Source of the DNA: Juglans regia
Lineage: Eukaryota; Streptophyta; Magnoliopsida; Fagales; Juglandaceae
Assembly (NCBI RefSeq): GCF_001411555.2
Contig: NC_049916.1
Location: 9,807,295 to 9,871,294, forward strand
Reading direction: 5' to 3'
DNA length: 64,000 nucleotides
Part shown: positions 1 to 12,094 of the stretch, piece by piece
Layout of the letters: each line of letters starts with the position of its first letter
Position numbering within the stretch: the first letter of the stretch is position 1
Notes under the pieces: generated by a model
Told to the model about the DNA's origin: nothing
Databases searched by the model: none
Seen by the model: only the letters and a program-made list of their open reading frames with translations
Made by a program: the position numbers and the translations under genes

Positions 1-20
1 TAGCTTGGAATAAACAAGAT

Positions 21-1732
21 GTGGCGTCTGGGCTTCTTAAGCTCTCTATTCGTCTGAAAAGAACCAAGCTAGCGCTTCGTGCTTGGAATAAAAATGTATT
101 TGGTAGGGTGGATGTCAATATTCGTGTGCTGGAGGAGATGTTAGATTTACTAGAAAACCAACTTCAATCTGGTTTTTCTAAGGAGCTTGAGGATGATTTT
201 ATGGCTACTAAGACCGAGATTGAATTATGGGATAAAAGGGAAGCTTCTCTTCTAGGCCAAATTGCTAAAAAGAAATGGTTGACCGAAGGAGATCAAAACT
301 CGAAATTTTTCCATTTGGTTATTAACCACAGGCACACTAAGGGACATATTAATAAAATGGTCCTTGTAGATGGGAGAGTTTTTAATACTGCTAAAGAGGT
401 TCATGAGGAGGCTACGGTTTTTTTTCGTAATTTCCTTTCTGATGCTTCTATGGTGGAACATTGTGATTTGTCGATGATTATTGAGAAGAAAATTTCGGAT
501 GAAGAGAATCGTTGGTTATGAGGGGCGCCTTCTGAATTGGAAGTGAAGCAAGCTATTTTCTCTATCCCAAAGAATAGTAGTCCGGCTCCTGATGGTTTTG
601 GATCGGGTTTTTATACGTCTTGCTGGGATATTATCAAAGAGAATGTGGTGGAGGCTGCTAGAGATTTTTTTAGGGGTGCTCCTCTTTCCAAGTTTTATTC
701 CTCCTCTTTTATTGTTCTTATTCCGAAAGTGCCTGAACCTTCAAGTTTTGATAAATTTCGTCCTATTAGTTTGTGTTCTGTGGCTTATAAAAAAATTTCG
801 AACATTATTGTGAATCGTCCTAACTCTATTCTTGATAGTTTGGTCTCACATGAACAAGGTGCGTTTATTCCTAGACGTAGGATTTTTGAGAACATTACTC
901 TTGCTCAGGAGATGGTTCAGTCGCTGCATAAAAAAATTGTTGGTGGTAATTTTTTAATAAAACTTGATATGGCTAAGGTGTATGATAGGGTGAATTGAGA
1001 TTTTTTAATGCATGTGATCTGAGCTTTTGGTTTCTCTGAAAATGTTTGCCAGATTATTGCTAATTGTGTGCAGTCTTAGTGGTTTTCTGTTATGATTAAT
1101 GGAACATTTAAAGGTTATTTTCAGTCTGCTAGGGGTCTTCGTCAAGGGGATCCTCTTTCTCTGTATCTTTTCATCCTCGTGGAAGAAGTGTTGACGAGGC
1201 TTCTCAGAATAAATTTTGAGAAAGGACGGATTGGTAAATTTAGTCATCCTATTGGTGCTCCTTTGGTTTCTCACTTACTTTATGCTGATAACATCCTTAT
1301 TTTTGCTAATGGGGGCAAGAGGTCTATTAAAAATCTAATGCATACTCTTGATATTTATGAGAAGTGGTCCGGTCAACAAATTAGTGGGGAAAAATCTGCT
1401 CTTTCCCCTCTGAATTGATCTCGGCATCAAGGAAGAGGAGTTTGTTGAGTCTTACGAGCTTTAAGGAAGGTAAGTTTCCTGTTACCTATTTGGGTTTGCC
1501 GTTGGTTTCTGGTATATTGACCACCCGGGTTTTTGAACCGTTAATTGATAAAGTCGGGAAAAAAGTTGCCAGTTGGAAGTTTAAGTTGTTATCGTTGGGT
1601 GGTAGATTGATTTTAGTCAAGCATGTTTTAAATAGTATGCCTATCCACTTATTGTCTGTGATGAGTGTGCCTTCCATATCTTTGTCTCATATTCAAGCTT
1701 TGCTAGCTAATTTTTTTTTGGAGAGAGACTGA
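21..1732 (+). pseudogene. LINE-1 ORF2 pseudogene: linker and reverse transcriptase
   Basis: Broken RT coding region. 21-521 is the linker after the endonuclease, with the GDQNSKFFH block typical of plant LINEs. 537-998 covers RT motifs, including PDGFGSGFY, RPISLCSVAYK and LDMAKVYDRV, and ends in TGA where LINEs usually have a Trp codon. 1092-1418 has the GLRQGDPLS motif and a catalytic box reading YADN instead of YADD. 1415-1732 continues into the thumb (YLGLPL). The loss of the second catalytic Asp (GAT to AAT) and the Trp-to-TGA change are both G-to-A changes, as expected from deamination of methylated cytosine on the other strand. The element is inactive. Confidence 0.9.
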
Positions 1733-1775
1733 TGGTAAAAGAAAATATCATTGGAGGTCGTGGAGTAATATTTGT

Positions 1776-3367
1776 TTGCCTACTAGAGAAGGTGGGTTGG
1801 GCGTGAGAGACCTTAAAGAGGTTCAAAAATCTCTTCATATGAAGTTTGCCTTCCGCATTTTGTCTTCCAACAATCTTTGGTTTGATTCTTTCCGTGCCAA
1901 ATACCTTCGTCATGGACATTTTTCTACTTACACGGTGAGACCGATTGATTCTAGATTCTAGAGATCGATTTTAAAGATGCTGCCAGAAGTTATGGATAAT
2001 GTGATTGTCCTAGTGCGTGGTGGTAATGCTTCGTTTTGGTTTTATAGATGGTTGGCATCAGGTCCCCTTTCGATACGGGTTGAAGATGTTATTAATAATA
2101 GAATGCGTATTCAAGATTGTTGGTCCAATAACTTTTGGGATGAGGACATTCTTAGGGAGCTGGTTAGTGAGGAGGTTGTTGAGGAAATTTTACATATGCC
2201 TTTTAATGGTACCCAAGATCTGGATTTGTTTGTGTGGAAACCTTCCATTGATGGTAGCCTTTCTACTCATACAGCTTGGGAGGTGGTGAGAAAAAGAGGT
2301 CAGGAATTACCATGGCATGATTGGTGCTGGCACCAGCTTCTTCCTAAACGAATTTCTCTTTGCTTGTAGAAAATTTGGATGGATTGTTTGCCAGTGGACG
2401 TTCGGGTTCAAAGTAAAGGTGTGTCTCTTGCCTTTGCATGTGATTGTTGTGATCAGAGGTGTATGGAAGATATCGATCATATTTTTTCTATGGGGGTTGT
2501 GGCTCTTGAGGTCTGGTTTTATGCCAGTATTGCTTTAGTATTCCTTGTAGGCACAGTTTATCGTGGAAAAATAAAGTAGCTGCCTGGTTTTCTTATGCAA
2601 AAAAAAATCCTTTTTTAAAGGTACTCTTGTTGGTTTAATTCCTTGTATTATCACTTGGTGCCTTTGGAAGAGAAGATGTAAGGCTTACAATGGATGGTAA
2701 GTATGATTCGGTTGAGAATGTTTGGAGAAGCGTTCGGGTGTGGATCAAATCTTTGGCAAATAATATCAACTCATTTAGTAATTTATCCATGCATGACTTG
2801 AAGATTTTGGAAGAATTTAATTCAGAGAGGCCTCGCACTTCTATGAGACCTGATAAAATTGTTAAATGGTCTAGGCCTCCTACGGGATGGGTTAAGCTTA
2901 ATTGCGATGGGAGTTGTAGAGGAAATCCTGGTAATTCGGGAGGGGGCGGCATTATTAGAGATTGGAATGGTATGGTTAAATGGGCTTTTTCTGCTCATTA
3001 TGGGGTAGGCACGAATAATGGCGCCGGAGTGAAAGCAACTCTGGATGGCATTAGACAGTGCAAACGGCTCCATATGGTTAATGTGATTATTGAAAGTGAT
3101 CCACAAATTGTTGTTGATTGGCTTCGTAATGATAAATGTTCTTTATGGTATCTTTGAGATTTTTGGGAGGTTTTGCACAAGGAACTTGAGGGGATAAATT
3201 TTGTAGTGGCTCACCAATTTCGAGAAGGTAACAATGCAGCGGATTTGCTTGCTAGAGATGGTGAAATGGGAACGAATGTCACGTATAATGGGAACCAAGA
3301 TCTTCCCAGGTATTTAAAAGGTATTGTGCGGCTGGATTTTTTAGGCATTCCGTATTTTCATCGTTAG
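1776..3367 (+). pseudogene. LINE-1 ORF2 pseudogene: zf-RVT and RNase H
   Basis: C-terminal half of the same ORF2. 1776-2369 is the region after the thumb (GGLGVRDL block). 2370-2580 holds the zinc-binding RT-associated segment, with CDCCDQ and a later EDIDHIF. 2880-3367 is an RNase H domain. It keeps the first Asp (NCDGS) and the later SD and NAAD acidic positions, but where relatives have a catalytic Glu (NNxAE) it reads NNGAG. A TGA interrupts the domain at about 3155-3157. The 3' UTR follows to the poly(A). Confidence 0.88.
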
Positions 3368-3698
3368 TTTGTACTCCGGGTTTGTTTTGTTTTTCTATTT
3401 TTTGTTTTTGCTAGGCTTGTTTAGATGTTTTATGTCTTGGTATAGGCCTGTTAGGTTTTTTTCATGTTTCTTTATAGACTTGTTTAGACTGTTTGTCTTT
3501 GTTGTTTCTTTCGTTTCGGTTTTTGGTTGGTTTGTATTTGGGAGGCTTTTGTTTTTATATTCTTATCTGTAAACTCCCCTATACTTGGCTTGTAACCAGA
3601 ATATTCCTTTGCCATAAATGAGGGTTTATTAATAAACTTGGAACAGTGCCACTACCATATGGCTTCCGGCTCTTTGGTAAAAAAAAAAAAAAAAAAAA

Positions 3699-4529
3699 GA
3701 ACCATCTTTTTCTTAGTTTTCATTTATAGGTTTGGAATCAATGTTTTTCTCAAGGTGGACTTGATTTTATGCTCTTAAAAGTGTCAACTTTGTGATGATC
3801 AAGTTTTATTCTCTTGAAGCTTTGAGAAACACTGCTATAAAACTTATTTGTAAGTTCAAAAGTTCATTCAAGAACAAGAGGAGATAAACTCAACTCACAA
3901 TGAATAAATTCATCAAATTTCATAAAACTAATTAAAATGAGGCTACAAAGAGTATTTAAAGCAAAACATAATTAAAATTCTAGCCAAAATAAATCTCCAT
4001 CTTCAAAAAATGCCCCTGAGTGAATAGTATCGCGTCTACAATACGGCTACAGTAGTCGGTAATAGTAACTTCTTGAAACCCTAGTTCAACAAAATAATAA
4101 ATTTCCCAACATGCCCTTGAATAGGCGCCCCCCTTAAGTCCTTCTTATAATAAACTCAATTATTTTAAACTAATAAAATAAGTCATTTAAATGAATTAAA
4201 TAAGTTGAAAGCCTTTAAGTGCCCAAAGCCTTTAAGTCATGTTGTTGCCCTCTTCCATAGCTTGTATCAAATGAATCAAAACTGGATCTTCGTCCTTCAA
4301 GCCCATCTTGAATGTTAGGCTCTTGCTAGACTCATCCCAAGTAGATTGCACCAATCTTTGCATTGCCTAATTGATCTTCTTGGCTCTTGACCTTGTAATT
4401 GGCCCATCTATAAATTGCAAGGATCTTTAAGACTAAGTCCATATCGGTGCCCATCATTCATCTTGTTTCAAGTGAATGAATTGAACCACACAAGACCAAT
4501 GAATACATTCATGTCGGAGCTCCCCATGA
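3699..4529. other. Intergenic repeat remnant, no gene seen
   Basis: No convincing ORF on either strand. Stretches rich in short phrases such as caagcccatcttgaatg and gcccatctataaattgc look like a decayed LTR-retrotransposon interior or LTR in minus orientation, but no diagnostic domain can be read. Confidence 0.35.
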
Positions 4530-4907
4530 CGAATGCGACCGACTTTTATAATCGTTGAGCATCCCAACTTGGGTATCAAAACAGCCAAATGGGTTTTGCT
4601 CCTCATTCTTGTCGTCCCTATTCACACCAAAGTTCAGCAGGTTGGCTGAATGAATAGCAATGTAGCCACATACATTTTTGGCGAAAATTAGAACATACTA
4701 AATGTGAATACTAACAAATGATAATCTATTTTTTAATTTTAGATGTTAAATGTATTTCGAAGTGTATGATGTGGCTACATAGTTATCCATTCAGCTAATC
4801 TGCTGAACTCTAGTGTGAATAGAGACGGCGAAGACCAAGAGCAAAACCCATTTGGGTGCTTTGATACCCAGGTTGGGATGCTCGACGATTATAAAAGTCG
4901 ATCACAT
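4530..4907. repeat. Fold-back inverted repeat (arms about 140 bp)
   Basis: The left arm at about 4530-4672 and the right arm at about 4768-4907 are reverse complements with roughly 85% match by eye. Shared blocks include cagcaaaaccc-like, gataccca.gttgggatgctc and acgattataaaagtcg in the right arm, with their complements in the left. The loop is about 95 bp and AT-rich. This could be two oppositely oriented fragments of one repeat or a fold-back/MITE element. A transcript would form a long imperfect hairpin. Confidence 0.75.
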
Positions 4908-5330
4908 ACATCTCAAAGTTTTCATGTCAAGTTCATGTTCATGCATTCATTTATCTATAGATTGCTATTATTTGTAGTTTACTTGTATATGTCTGTGATA
5001 ATCTACTGTATGTTGACTGCTTATTTGTTGAGATTTATTAAAATCTCACTATGATAGTTTCCACTACTATTGTCCATCCGGAATGGTAGAAGTTGTTACA
5101 AGCTTAGACAAGAACTCTAATGATCAAGCAAGAAGAGTACGTCACCTCCTCTGGAGAGAATCGTACCTAAGATGGTCATGAGCTCGCCCGAGCTCCCCAT
5201 CTTAGAGCACCTTGAAAGTATTGATCAAACAATCACCGAGATACTCTACTTTATTGAAGAATTCAAACGGCTTAGCAATCGGAATAATGATCGGACCTTA
5301 GAAAAGTGAGTGAAGCCTGATTCCTTTTGA
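4908..5330 (+). repeat. LTR-like fragment related to the gypsy LTRs at 50.7 kb and 58.0 kb
   Basis: The segment around 5071-5110 (ccggaatggtagaagttg) and what follows resemble 50755-50930 (cttggaatgatagaagttg) on the same strand, and the reverse complement of about 58020-58060. A stop-rich ORF is present. Best read as a solo or truncated LTR fragment of the chromovirus family that fills the right third of the window. Confidence 0.5.
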
Positions 5331-7996
5331 TGGACAAAAAAAAAAAGGGAGAGAGAAGGGAGAAAAAAAAAAAAGGGACCCTGGGAATAAGAATAAAAGA
5401 AAAGAGAATTAATTATGATTTTTGTGAAACAGTATTTTAATGGTCCCTGTGTTTTGTGACCATCAAAATACTTATCGCTCTTGTAATATATACTTTAAAA
5501 ATATCTGTACATAATTGTGATTTTATTCTTGTAAGTCGTATTATAGTTAAAACATTATGCAGATGATGTGTATAATATGTGTTGTAAACAAGAAAATAAT
5601 TCTAAAAATATAGACAATTTTATCCGTTTGTAGTTAAAAATTTGAAACATAACATCTCTGATCACTACTTGTCAACTATCCAGGCTGAAAAGTAAATTTT
5701 ATCTTAACATATATTATAAAGATCACTTATGCATGCCAAAATGTAGTATATTTTTAGGTGCACACCTATGTCAATTACATGTATGGGTTTGCTGAAAGGT
5801 ATTTTTGGTTTTAACATATATATGCCACGGTCTGTTAAATGAGAGGGTTTTTAAATTATTTAAACATAAGCTAAGGACCTGATCATGTACGTATATAGGA
5901 TATTGGTTAAACATGCAACTTGATTCCATGGTTGTGAAAGTGGTCTTTCATTCCCATCTAATATTAGTTGCTTTATTTAATTGTAAGAATGGTTATGGAT
6001 GCAGAAAAAGGTAGCTCCGATCACATGAAAGCTAATGGATGATTGCTAAAGATATGGGAGGACCACGGTTCTGAGGGGAACTTGTCACCATGCCTCACTT
6101 AGAGAAAGGAGTTAAAATCTGATTGGTGGGTATACACGTGTGCATCTACCCCATTCATGTTTGCCTAAAATATTTATATGTAGAATTGATGATTCTGTGA
6201 AGAATATTGATAAGTGTAATTTTTATTACTCTTTTATTTATGAAAAGTGTCAGTTTTCCTTCAATTCTCTTGATTTTATTTTATTTCTATATATATATAT
6301 ATTTTTTATTTTCTTGGATTTGAAGGAATAAGAAGATTTAGTGCGAAAGAAGAGCAATTTGGTACAAAAGAAGAGACTACGGATCCAGATCGATGAGAGG
6401 CGACGAGATTTGAAGAGAGCTGAGGAGATTTAGGCGAGAAGACTTGGCAACAAGGCTCCGGGCAGTTAGATTGGGCGACCAGTCTAAACGACCAACTTAA
6501 AAGACCAACCTAAACAAAATTGTGGACAACAACTAGCAAAGGCGAGCAGCTTTACTGCTCAGTAGGTTGGCGAGAGGGGTCTTTCATCTCAGTCAGGAAC
6601 CTTACATCTTGGCCATTGGGCGAGGAGAACAATTATATTCAGCGCACACGACATCTACCCGATGGGACCCTTCTGAGTTCTGCAATCAATCTGCTGACCA
6701 CCAAATCCTCCCGAACACCGCAAATCAAGCCGCTTATTACTGAGTCTTCCATTTTAGATAATTTTGTTATTATTGGGATAATTTTCTTTTATATTAACAT
6801 TTATTTTTAGAAACTGTTTTTCAGATCTTTAGGCTAGATTGTAGCCGCATTTATATTATTTCCTTGTGAGAGGGAGAGTCTGAGTTTTAGAGTCCAATAG
6901 TCCAGAGTCCAGTTTCTTTCAATAAGGCGAATCTGGAGAGCAGAGGCAAGAGTCACATGCTTCATCAACTGACTCCAAAGAAGAATACTAATTTTACTCT
7001 TTTTCTTTTCAGTTTCATTATGAACTAATTTTATTTTATAGAATTTTGATGTAATCTAGCCTTGAACATACAATTTATATTTGAAGTTATTTTATTTCAA
7101 TATTTTCATAATTGAGTGTTTATTCCTTATTTTTAATACTTGCAATTTTCTAATTAATTATTATTCGATCTATTGAATCTCAATGAGACTGAGAGGTGAT
7201 TTGTGATTAAGAGCTCTAGGATTAAGAACCGTTAGTTAAGCAAAAGTAGAGATATTTTATCGCGATTAATGTTATTTTCAAGAAAAATTCAAAGAACTTA
7301 ATGAGTCTCCAATTAGTTAAATTCACATAGAGATATGATGGGTTATTAGGACGAAATATTTCTAATATTATTTGAGGGAAGATATTGAATAGTTAAGAGA
7401 TTTTTATCATCAACTTGGAATAATTGAAATTCTATAAATAGGAAGAATATATTGTGTGAGATTTGCTAGGTGAAATCAAACGCTCTAGATCTATTCTTAT
7501 TATATTTACAATCTTAGATTTTATGCTCTTTTATTCTTAAATTTATTTTTGTTAACTATTTCAATTTAATTTAGATAGTAGAATCTTTCCATTTTTTTGG
7601 TTTTGATCTAAATAGTAATTAATTTAGTAAATTTCAGTACTCAATAACAAAATTAATCTATACATCCATTTTCTTTAAAACAATTTACTACTTGTTACGA
7701 TTTTATACACTTGCAAATATTTTCAGCATAACAAACATTATAATTGGGAAGTTGCTTTGTTCATGTAACTTTTGCTTCCAACTGTTATGTATAGACTGAT
7801 TTGTATTTCACTCCTGTGTATAGGACATTTCTCAATGGCATTATGTCATATATAGATGCTTCACCTTTAAATGATGATCTCAGATTATTTTTCAGTTTAA
7901 ATGGAATCCATACACAGCATGGTTATTTAACCATCTTAATTAAGATGGTTTATATAACTTGATGTATAATGGTTAGTGACCCTTTTGTGACCAACT
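5331..7996. other. Intergenic, AT-rich with a retroelement-like remnant
   Basis: 5331-5400 is A/GA-rich low-complexity sequence. 5400-6330 is AT-rich with nothing recognisable. About 6330-7740 is a GC-richer stretch followed by AT-rich sequence, and reads like the untranslated or LTR end of an old LTR retrotransposon (tctcaatgagactgagaggtg and ctctaggattaagaacc are phrases typical of such elements). The longest ORF there (6520-6810) has no recognisable domain. A perfect 22-bp palindrome lies at 7929-7950 (half-site AACCATCTTAA). Confidence 0.35.
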
Positions 7997-8010
7997 AACT
8001 GTAACAAAAG
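7997..8010. repeat. Left target-site duplication of LINE-2
   Basis: AACTGTAACAAAAG, repeated without mismatch at 13734-13747. The A-rich 3' end overlaps the poly(A) tail, as usual for LINE insertion. Confidence 0.93.
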
Positions 8011-8246
8011 GATTGAGTGAGTTGAGGATGGTGAGGATCGCACATTGCTTTATTGCTCCGGCGATTAAGGGCTATTTTGTGTAACTACTTTTAACTGCTT
8101 CTTATCTTGGTGGTAGTTTTTCTCTCTTTGCATGATAGTGTCTTTCTCTCTTTATGAGAGTTTTCTTGTCATTGTAGTGCCTGGGTCTGTGGTTAAGCTT
8201 GTGATTATAATTGTTTTTGTGAATTGGTCATTGATTTTTCATCACA

Positions 8247-9551
8247 ATGGTGGAAGATATCTCTGAGAAGTGGAAGGAATTGTCCTTATCTGAATCTGAG
8301 AAAACAACGGTTAATCTGTCTGATCGTCGGGACTTGAATAGGACTTTTGCAACTGACCAATGTCTCCTCTTTAAGCTTCTAACTGGGAAGTTTTATAATA
8401 AAGAGGCCTTCAAGACAATGATGCATAATTTATGGCGTCCCTCTAATGGGTTCAGAATTTATGGTATGGGTGATAATCTATTCTTGGCTACTTTTGAGAA
8501 GCAGGGAGAAAAGGAGCGAGTTATGAATAACGGCCCATGGATGTTCAGTAACAGCTTGGTGGTATTGGCAGAGTATGATAGTTCGTTACAAGTTTCAAGA
8601 ATACCTCTGTCTATGGCCTCCTTCTGGGTATGGTTTTATGATCTGCTGATGGATGGGATGAATGCTAGAGCAGTAAGAAAGATTGCAAAGACTTTGGGTT
8701 CCGTTGTGGATAGCAATTTAAAGGAGTCTCAGCCTGGGTGGGGAGAATTTGTAAAGGTATAGATATCCTTGGACATTAACCTGCCTTTGCCGCGAGGTAA
8801 GCATATTTCTATGGGAAGTAACGATTATGTCTGGATTCACTTCAAATATGAGAGGTTACAGCAATTCTGCTATTGTTGTGGTTTACTTGGGCATGGTGAT
8901 CGCGATTGCTTGCTGTGGACTAAAAATAAGGAGAAGTTTGAGTTGGATGGATTTCCTTATGGCCCTTGGTTACGGGTTGGGGGGGCTTTAGTTCGCAGTA
9001 AATTCAGAGGTGAGGTTAAACAAAACATGGCTGAGGGATCCTTGTCGGGTGAGGCGTCGATGGGGAGGCATGATGGGTCTCCATCTCCGATGAGGTCCTT
9101 GGTAGGCTTGAACTCCACAAATCCTCCTTCACCCGCGACTTCTGGTGCGAAGCAGTTACAAGGCAATGTAAAACTATCGCTGTTAAGTGATCCAGTGGAG
9201 TATGGTTTGAGGCCTAAGTCTGGTTTCCGTGGGCCTTGTATGGAGCCCAGCCCAATTCTTTTAGTTGATGCCCTACCCAATTCTCCCTTGTCTGATATCT
9301 CTAATTTGCAACGGGGAAAGGGGAAGTTGCAGAAGTGGGGCCCACGGGTTCGGCGTGGGGCTTCAACAGGGGGAACGGTGACACCTTCCAAACGGCATCA
9401 CTGCCAAGGTGTGTCTCCATCTCCTTCTTTGGTTTCCTTGAGTCCTCTTAATAAATTGAAGTGTATTGATGAGGGGGCTTTGCTGGAGGTTCTGATTATA
9501 TCGGCGAAGGTTGAGGTTGAGGTTGAGGCTCAGCCCCACTGGACGCCATGA
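8247..9551 (+). pseudogene. LINE-2 ORF1 pseudogene: DUF4283 protein with CCHC zinc knuckle
   Basis: ORF1 encodes the RNA-binding protein of the retrotransposon RNP. From ATG 8247, residues about 20-165 fit the DUF4283 domain (LLFKLLTGKFYN, NNGPWMF). An in-frame TAG at 8760-8762 interrupts it just before the usual SLDINLPLPRG block. Translation of the same frame from 8769 continues through a CCHC zinc knuckle (C34-x2-C37-x4-H42-x4-C47 counted from 8769) to a Ser/Pro-rich low-complexity tail. The stop TGA (9549-9551) overlaps the ORF2 ATG at 9548 in an ATGA. Apart from the one TAG the frame is open. Confidence 0.9.
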
Positions 9552-10573
9552 GGATCCTGAGTTGGAACTCCCGATGGCCTGGGAACCCTCGGGGAGCTCG
9601 AGCACTCCGAGATTTGATTTGGAGGGAAGATCTCGATGTAGTCTTCGTTATGGAGACTCACTCTAATATTCGTTATATGGAGAGACTCAAGTTTTTTATG
9701 GGGTTTTCTTGTTTCCTTGCTGCGCCCAGCAATGGACAAAGTGGGGGGCTCGGTCTCTTTTGGCATAGTGAGGTAAATCTTGATCTTCGCTGATATTCCA
9801 TATTTTACTTTGATGTAAGTGTTTCGGATCCTGTAATTTCTAGTATCTGGAGACTATCGGCCATATATGGCCAACCTGTAACTCATCTTAGACATCAAAC
9901 ATGGGATTTGTTGCGCCATCTGAAAACTCAAACAGATGAGCCGTGGTTGGCATTCGGTGATTTTAATGAAATTATTTTTCAGTCAGAAAAGTTGGGTGGA
10001 AGGGTAAGGCCTTATAGGCAAATGCATGATTTTCGATCTGCTTTGGATTATTGTCAGTTGAAGAGTCTTGATACAATGGGTTCAAATTTTACATGGAGCA
10101 ATTTGAGGGAAGGGGGAGATTTAATACAAGAAAGATTGGATCGTTTTACCAGTACCATCGATTGGCTTGAACAATATCCTTGCTGTAAAATCAGAAATAT
10201 TCCTATGTCTGTATCTAACCATAGTTTTCTGCTTTTGAATACTATGGATATGGGTTGTTATGTGTCTAATCCGGTTCGTTTATTTAAATTTGAGGCTATG
10301 TGGGTAGGCACGAGGGGATGTGAGACAACAATTGAGAAAACATGGGATTTGCATAAAACAGCTCCTTCAGTTGAGACATTGAAGCATTGTGGGTCTGGTT
10401 TAAGAGTTTGGAGTCGTTGTCATTTTGGTAATATACGGAGAGATTTGGATGCTAAGTGGAGGAAACTTGCTTTACTTCAAGACTCTCCCATACCTTCCCA
10501 CCAAGCCATGTGTAAGGTGAAGAAGGATATTAATTATTTGCTGGAAAAGGAGGAGTTGATGTGGAGACAGTGA
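9548..10573 (+). pseudogene. LINE-2 ORF2 pseudogene, part 1: AP endonuclease domain
   Basis: Start of ORF2 (begins MRILSWNSRWPGNPRG). Endonuclease/exonuclease/phosphatase fold: catalytic METHS block, GDFNEII block and ERLDRF are readable. The terminal SDH catalytic motif reads SNH (VSNHS at about 10218), a D-to-N change expected to abolish nicking. TGA at 9791-9793 and TGA at 10571-10573 break the frame. The second fits an Arg CGA codon in the RQRSK-type context, that is, a CpG deamination. Confidence 0.9.
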
Positions 10574-12094
10574 TCTAAACTACACTGGCTGGGAGCTGGA
10601 GATCAGAATAAGAAGTTTTTTCACTTTAAAGCCTCTCAGCGCCGTCGACGAAACATGATCAACAGTCTTCAAGATGAAGTTGGCAGATTATATGAAGGCT
10701 GTCATTTGTTTCCTCTGGTCACACATTATTTTGCTGATTTATTTAAGTCCATTAATCCCATTGATGTTGATGTCGTGTTGAGTTCTGTGCAGCAGCATGT
10801 TTCAGACTCTATGAATGCTGATCTAACTAGACCTTTCACTAAAGTTGAGATTAGAAGTGCATTATTTCAGATGCAAGCTCAAAAAGCTCCGGGTCTGGAT
10901 GGGATGCCGTCATTATTTTTTCAGAAATATTGGCATGTGGTGGGTGCTAAAGTAATGGGTACGGTGTTGCAAGCCTTAAACACTGGTATTATGCGTACTG
11001 ATTTGAATTTAACCCATATTGTGTTGATTCCAAAGAAAAGACAGCCTGTGTTTATTAAGGATTATAGACCCATTAGCTTATGTAATGTGGTTTATAAGAT
11101 CATTGCTAAGGTTTTAGCCAACCGTTTGAAGCTTGTGCTTCCTTCTGTTATTTCACCATCTCAATGTGCTTTTATCCCGGGTCGTCTTATCACGGACAAT
11201 GTTTTGGTGGCTTATGAGACAATGAATGCTATACGAAGAAGAAAAAGGGGCAAAACAGGTTGTATGTCGATTAAATTAGACATGAGTAAGGCTTATGACA
11301 GGGTGAAATGGGTGTTCTTAGAGAAGATTCTGTCTAAGATGCATTTTGCTCCTACTTTTATTCGACTACTTATGATGTGTATCTCTACAGCTTCTTACAA
11401 AGTTCTTATTAATGGCACTCCTTTGGATCTAATTATTCCAACTCGTGGTTTACGACAAGGTTGTCCACTTTCTCCATACTTATTTGTTATATGTGCTGAG
11501 GCTTTGTCATCAATGTTGCAGCAGGCTGAATCAAGTCATTTGGTGAGAGGGGTTCATGTTTGCAATAGAGCTCCATGGATTAGTCATTTATTCTTTGTTG
11601 ATAACAACATTATTTTCTGTCATGCTTTAGTGGCAGAAAATGTGCACTTGCAGAATATTTTGAATCTTTATGGGGCTGCATCAGGGCAATTATTAAATAA
11701 GGAGAAAACTGAGTTACTATTTAGCCGAAATGTGGACGGGGGAGGAAGGACTGCCATTTAGGAACTTTGGGGAGTGGATTCTATCCAATCTCATGATAGA
11801 TATCTTGGACTTCCCTCGTTTGTGGGCAAGTCAAAACTAAGCACTTTTCAGGATGTTAATGAGAAGGTATGGGCGAAGTTACAAGGCTGGAAAGGGAAGC
11901 TTTTGTCGCAGGTTGGTCGTGAAATCTTGATCAAAGCAGTGGTTCAAGTCATCCCCACATATGCAATGAGTTGTTTCAAAATTCCAAAAGGCTTATGTAG
12001 TGATTTGGAGGGAATGATTGCTCGTTTTTTGTGGGGACAAAGAGCAAAAGAGGAAGATTCATTGGATGAGCTGGAAATGCCTATGTTGTTCTAA
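10574..12094 (+). pseudogene. LINE-2 ORF2 pseudogene, part 2: reverse transcriptase
   Basis: RT domain, well preserved. Motifs in order: KAPGLDGMPSLFF, DYRPISLCNVVYK, FIPGRLITDNVL, KLDMSKAYDRVKW and GLRQGCPLSPYLF, then a catalytic box reading FVDNN where active LINEs have (F/Y)ADD. A TAG stands at 11759-11761. The thumb follows (RYLGLPS, GREILIKAV). A frameshift lies at about 12045-12060, where the protein moves from one frame (GQRAKE) to another (KIHWMSW). The catalytic Asp-to-Asn change alone should kill polymerase activity. Confidence 0.92.

Larger units (their letters stand above)
1..3698 (+). mobile_element. LINE-1: degenerate plant LINE (L1-type), 5' end outside window
   Basis: Non-LTR retrotransposon read on the plus strand. 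In order it carries the endonuclease-RT linker, reverse transcriptase, zf-RVT and RNase H segments of a plant LINE ORF2, an approximately 300-bp 3' UTR and a terminal poly(A) run at 3679-3698. The reading frame is broken by stops near 519, 996, 1416 and 2367, and further frame changes follow. The 5' part lies before position 1, so the target-site duplication cannot be tested. It is closest in layout to the LINE at 8.0-13.7 kb but is more decayed. Confidence 0.93.

Noticed and set aside
2880..3367. Stand-alone RNase H-like host gene
   Set aside because: Continuous with the LINE-1 ORF2 C-terminus and followed by the LINE 3' UTR and poly(A).
4815..5054. 79-codon ORF as a small gene
   Set aside because: It overlaps the right arm of the fold-back repeat and an AT-rich tail; no domain.
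6520..6810. 96-codon plus-strand ORF
   Set aside because: No recognisable domain; it lies in a retroelement-like remnant, and the end is A/T-rich noncoding translation.
8957..9766. Minus-strand ORFs of 78-144 codons
   Set aside because: Antisense of the LINE-2 ORF1 tail and ORF2 start.
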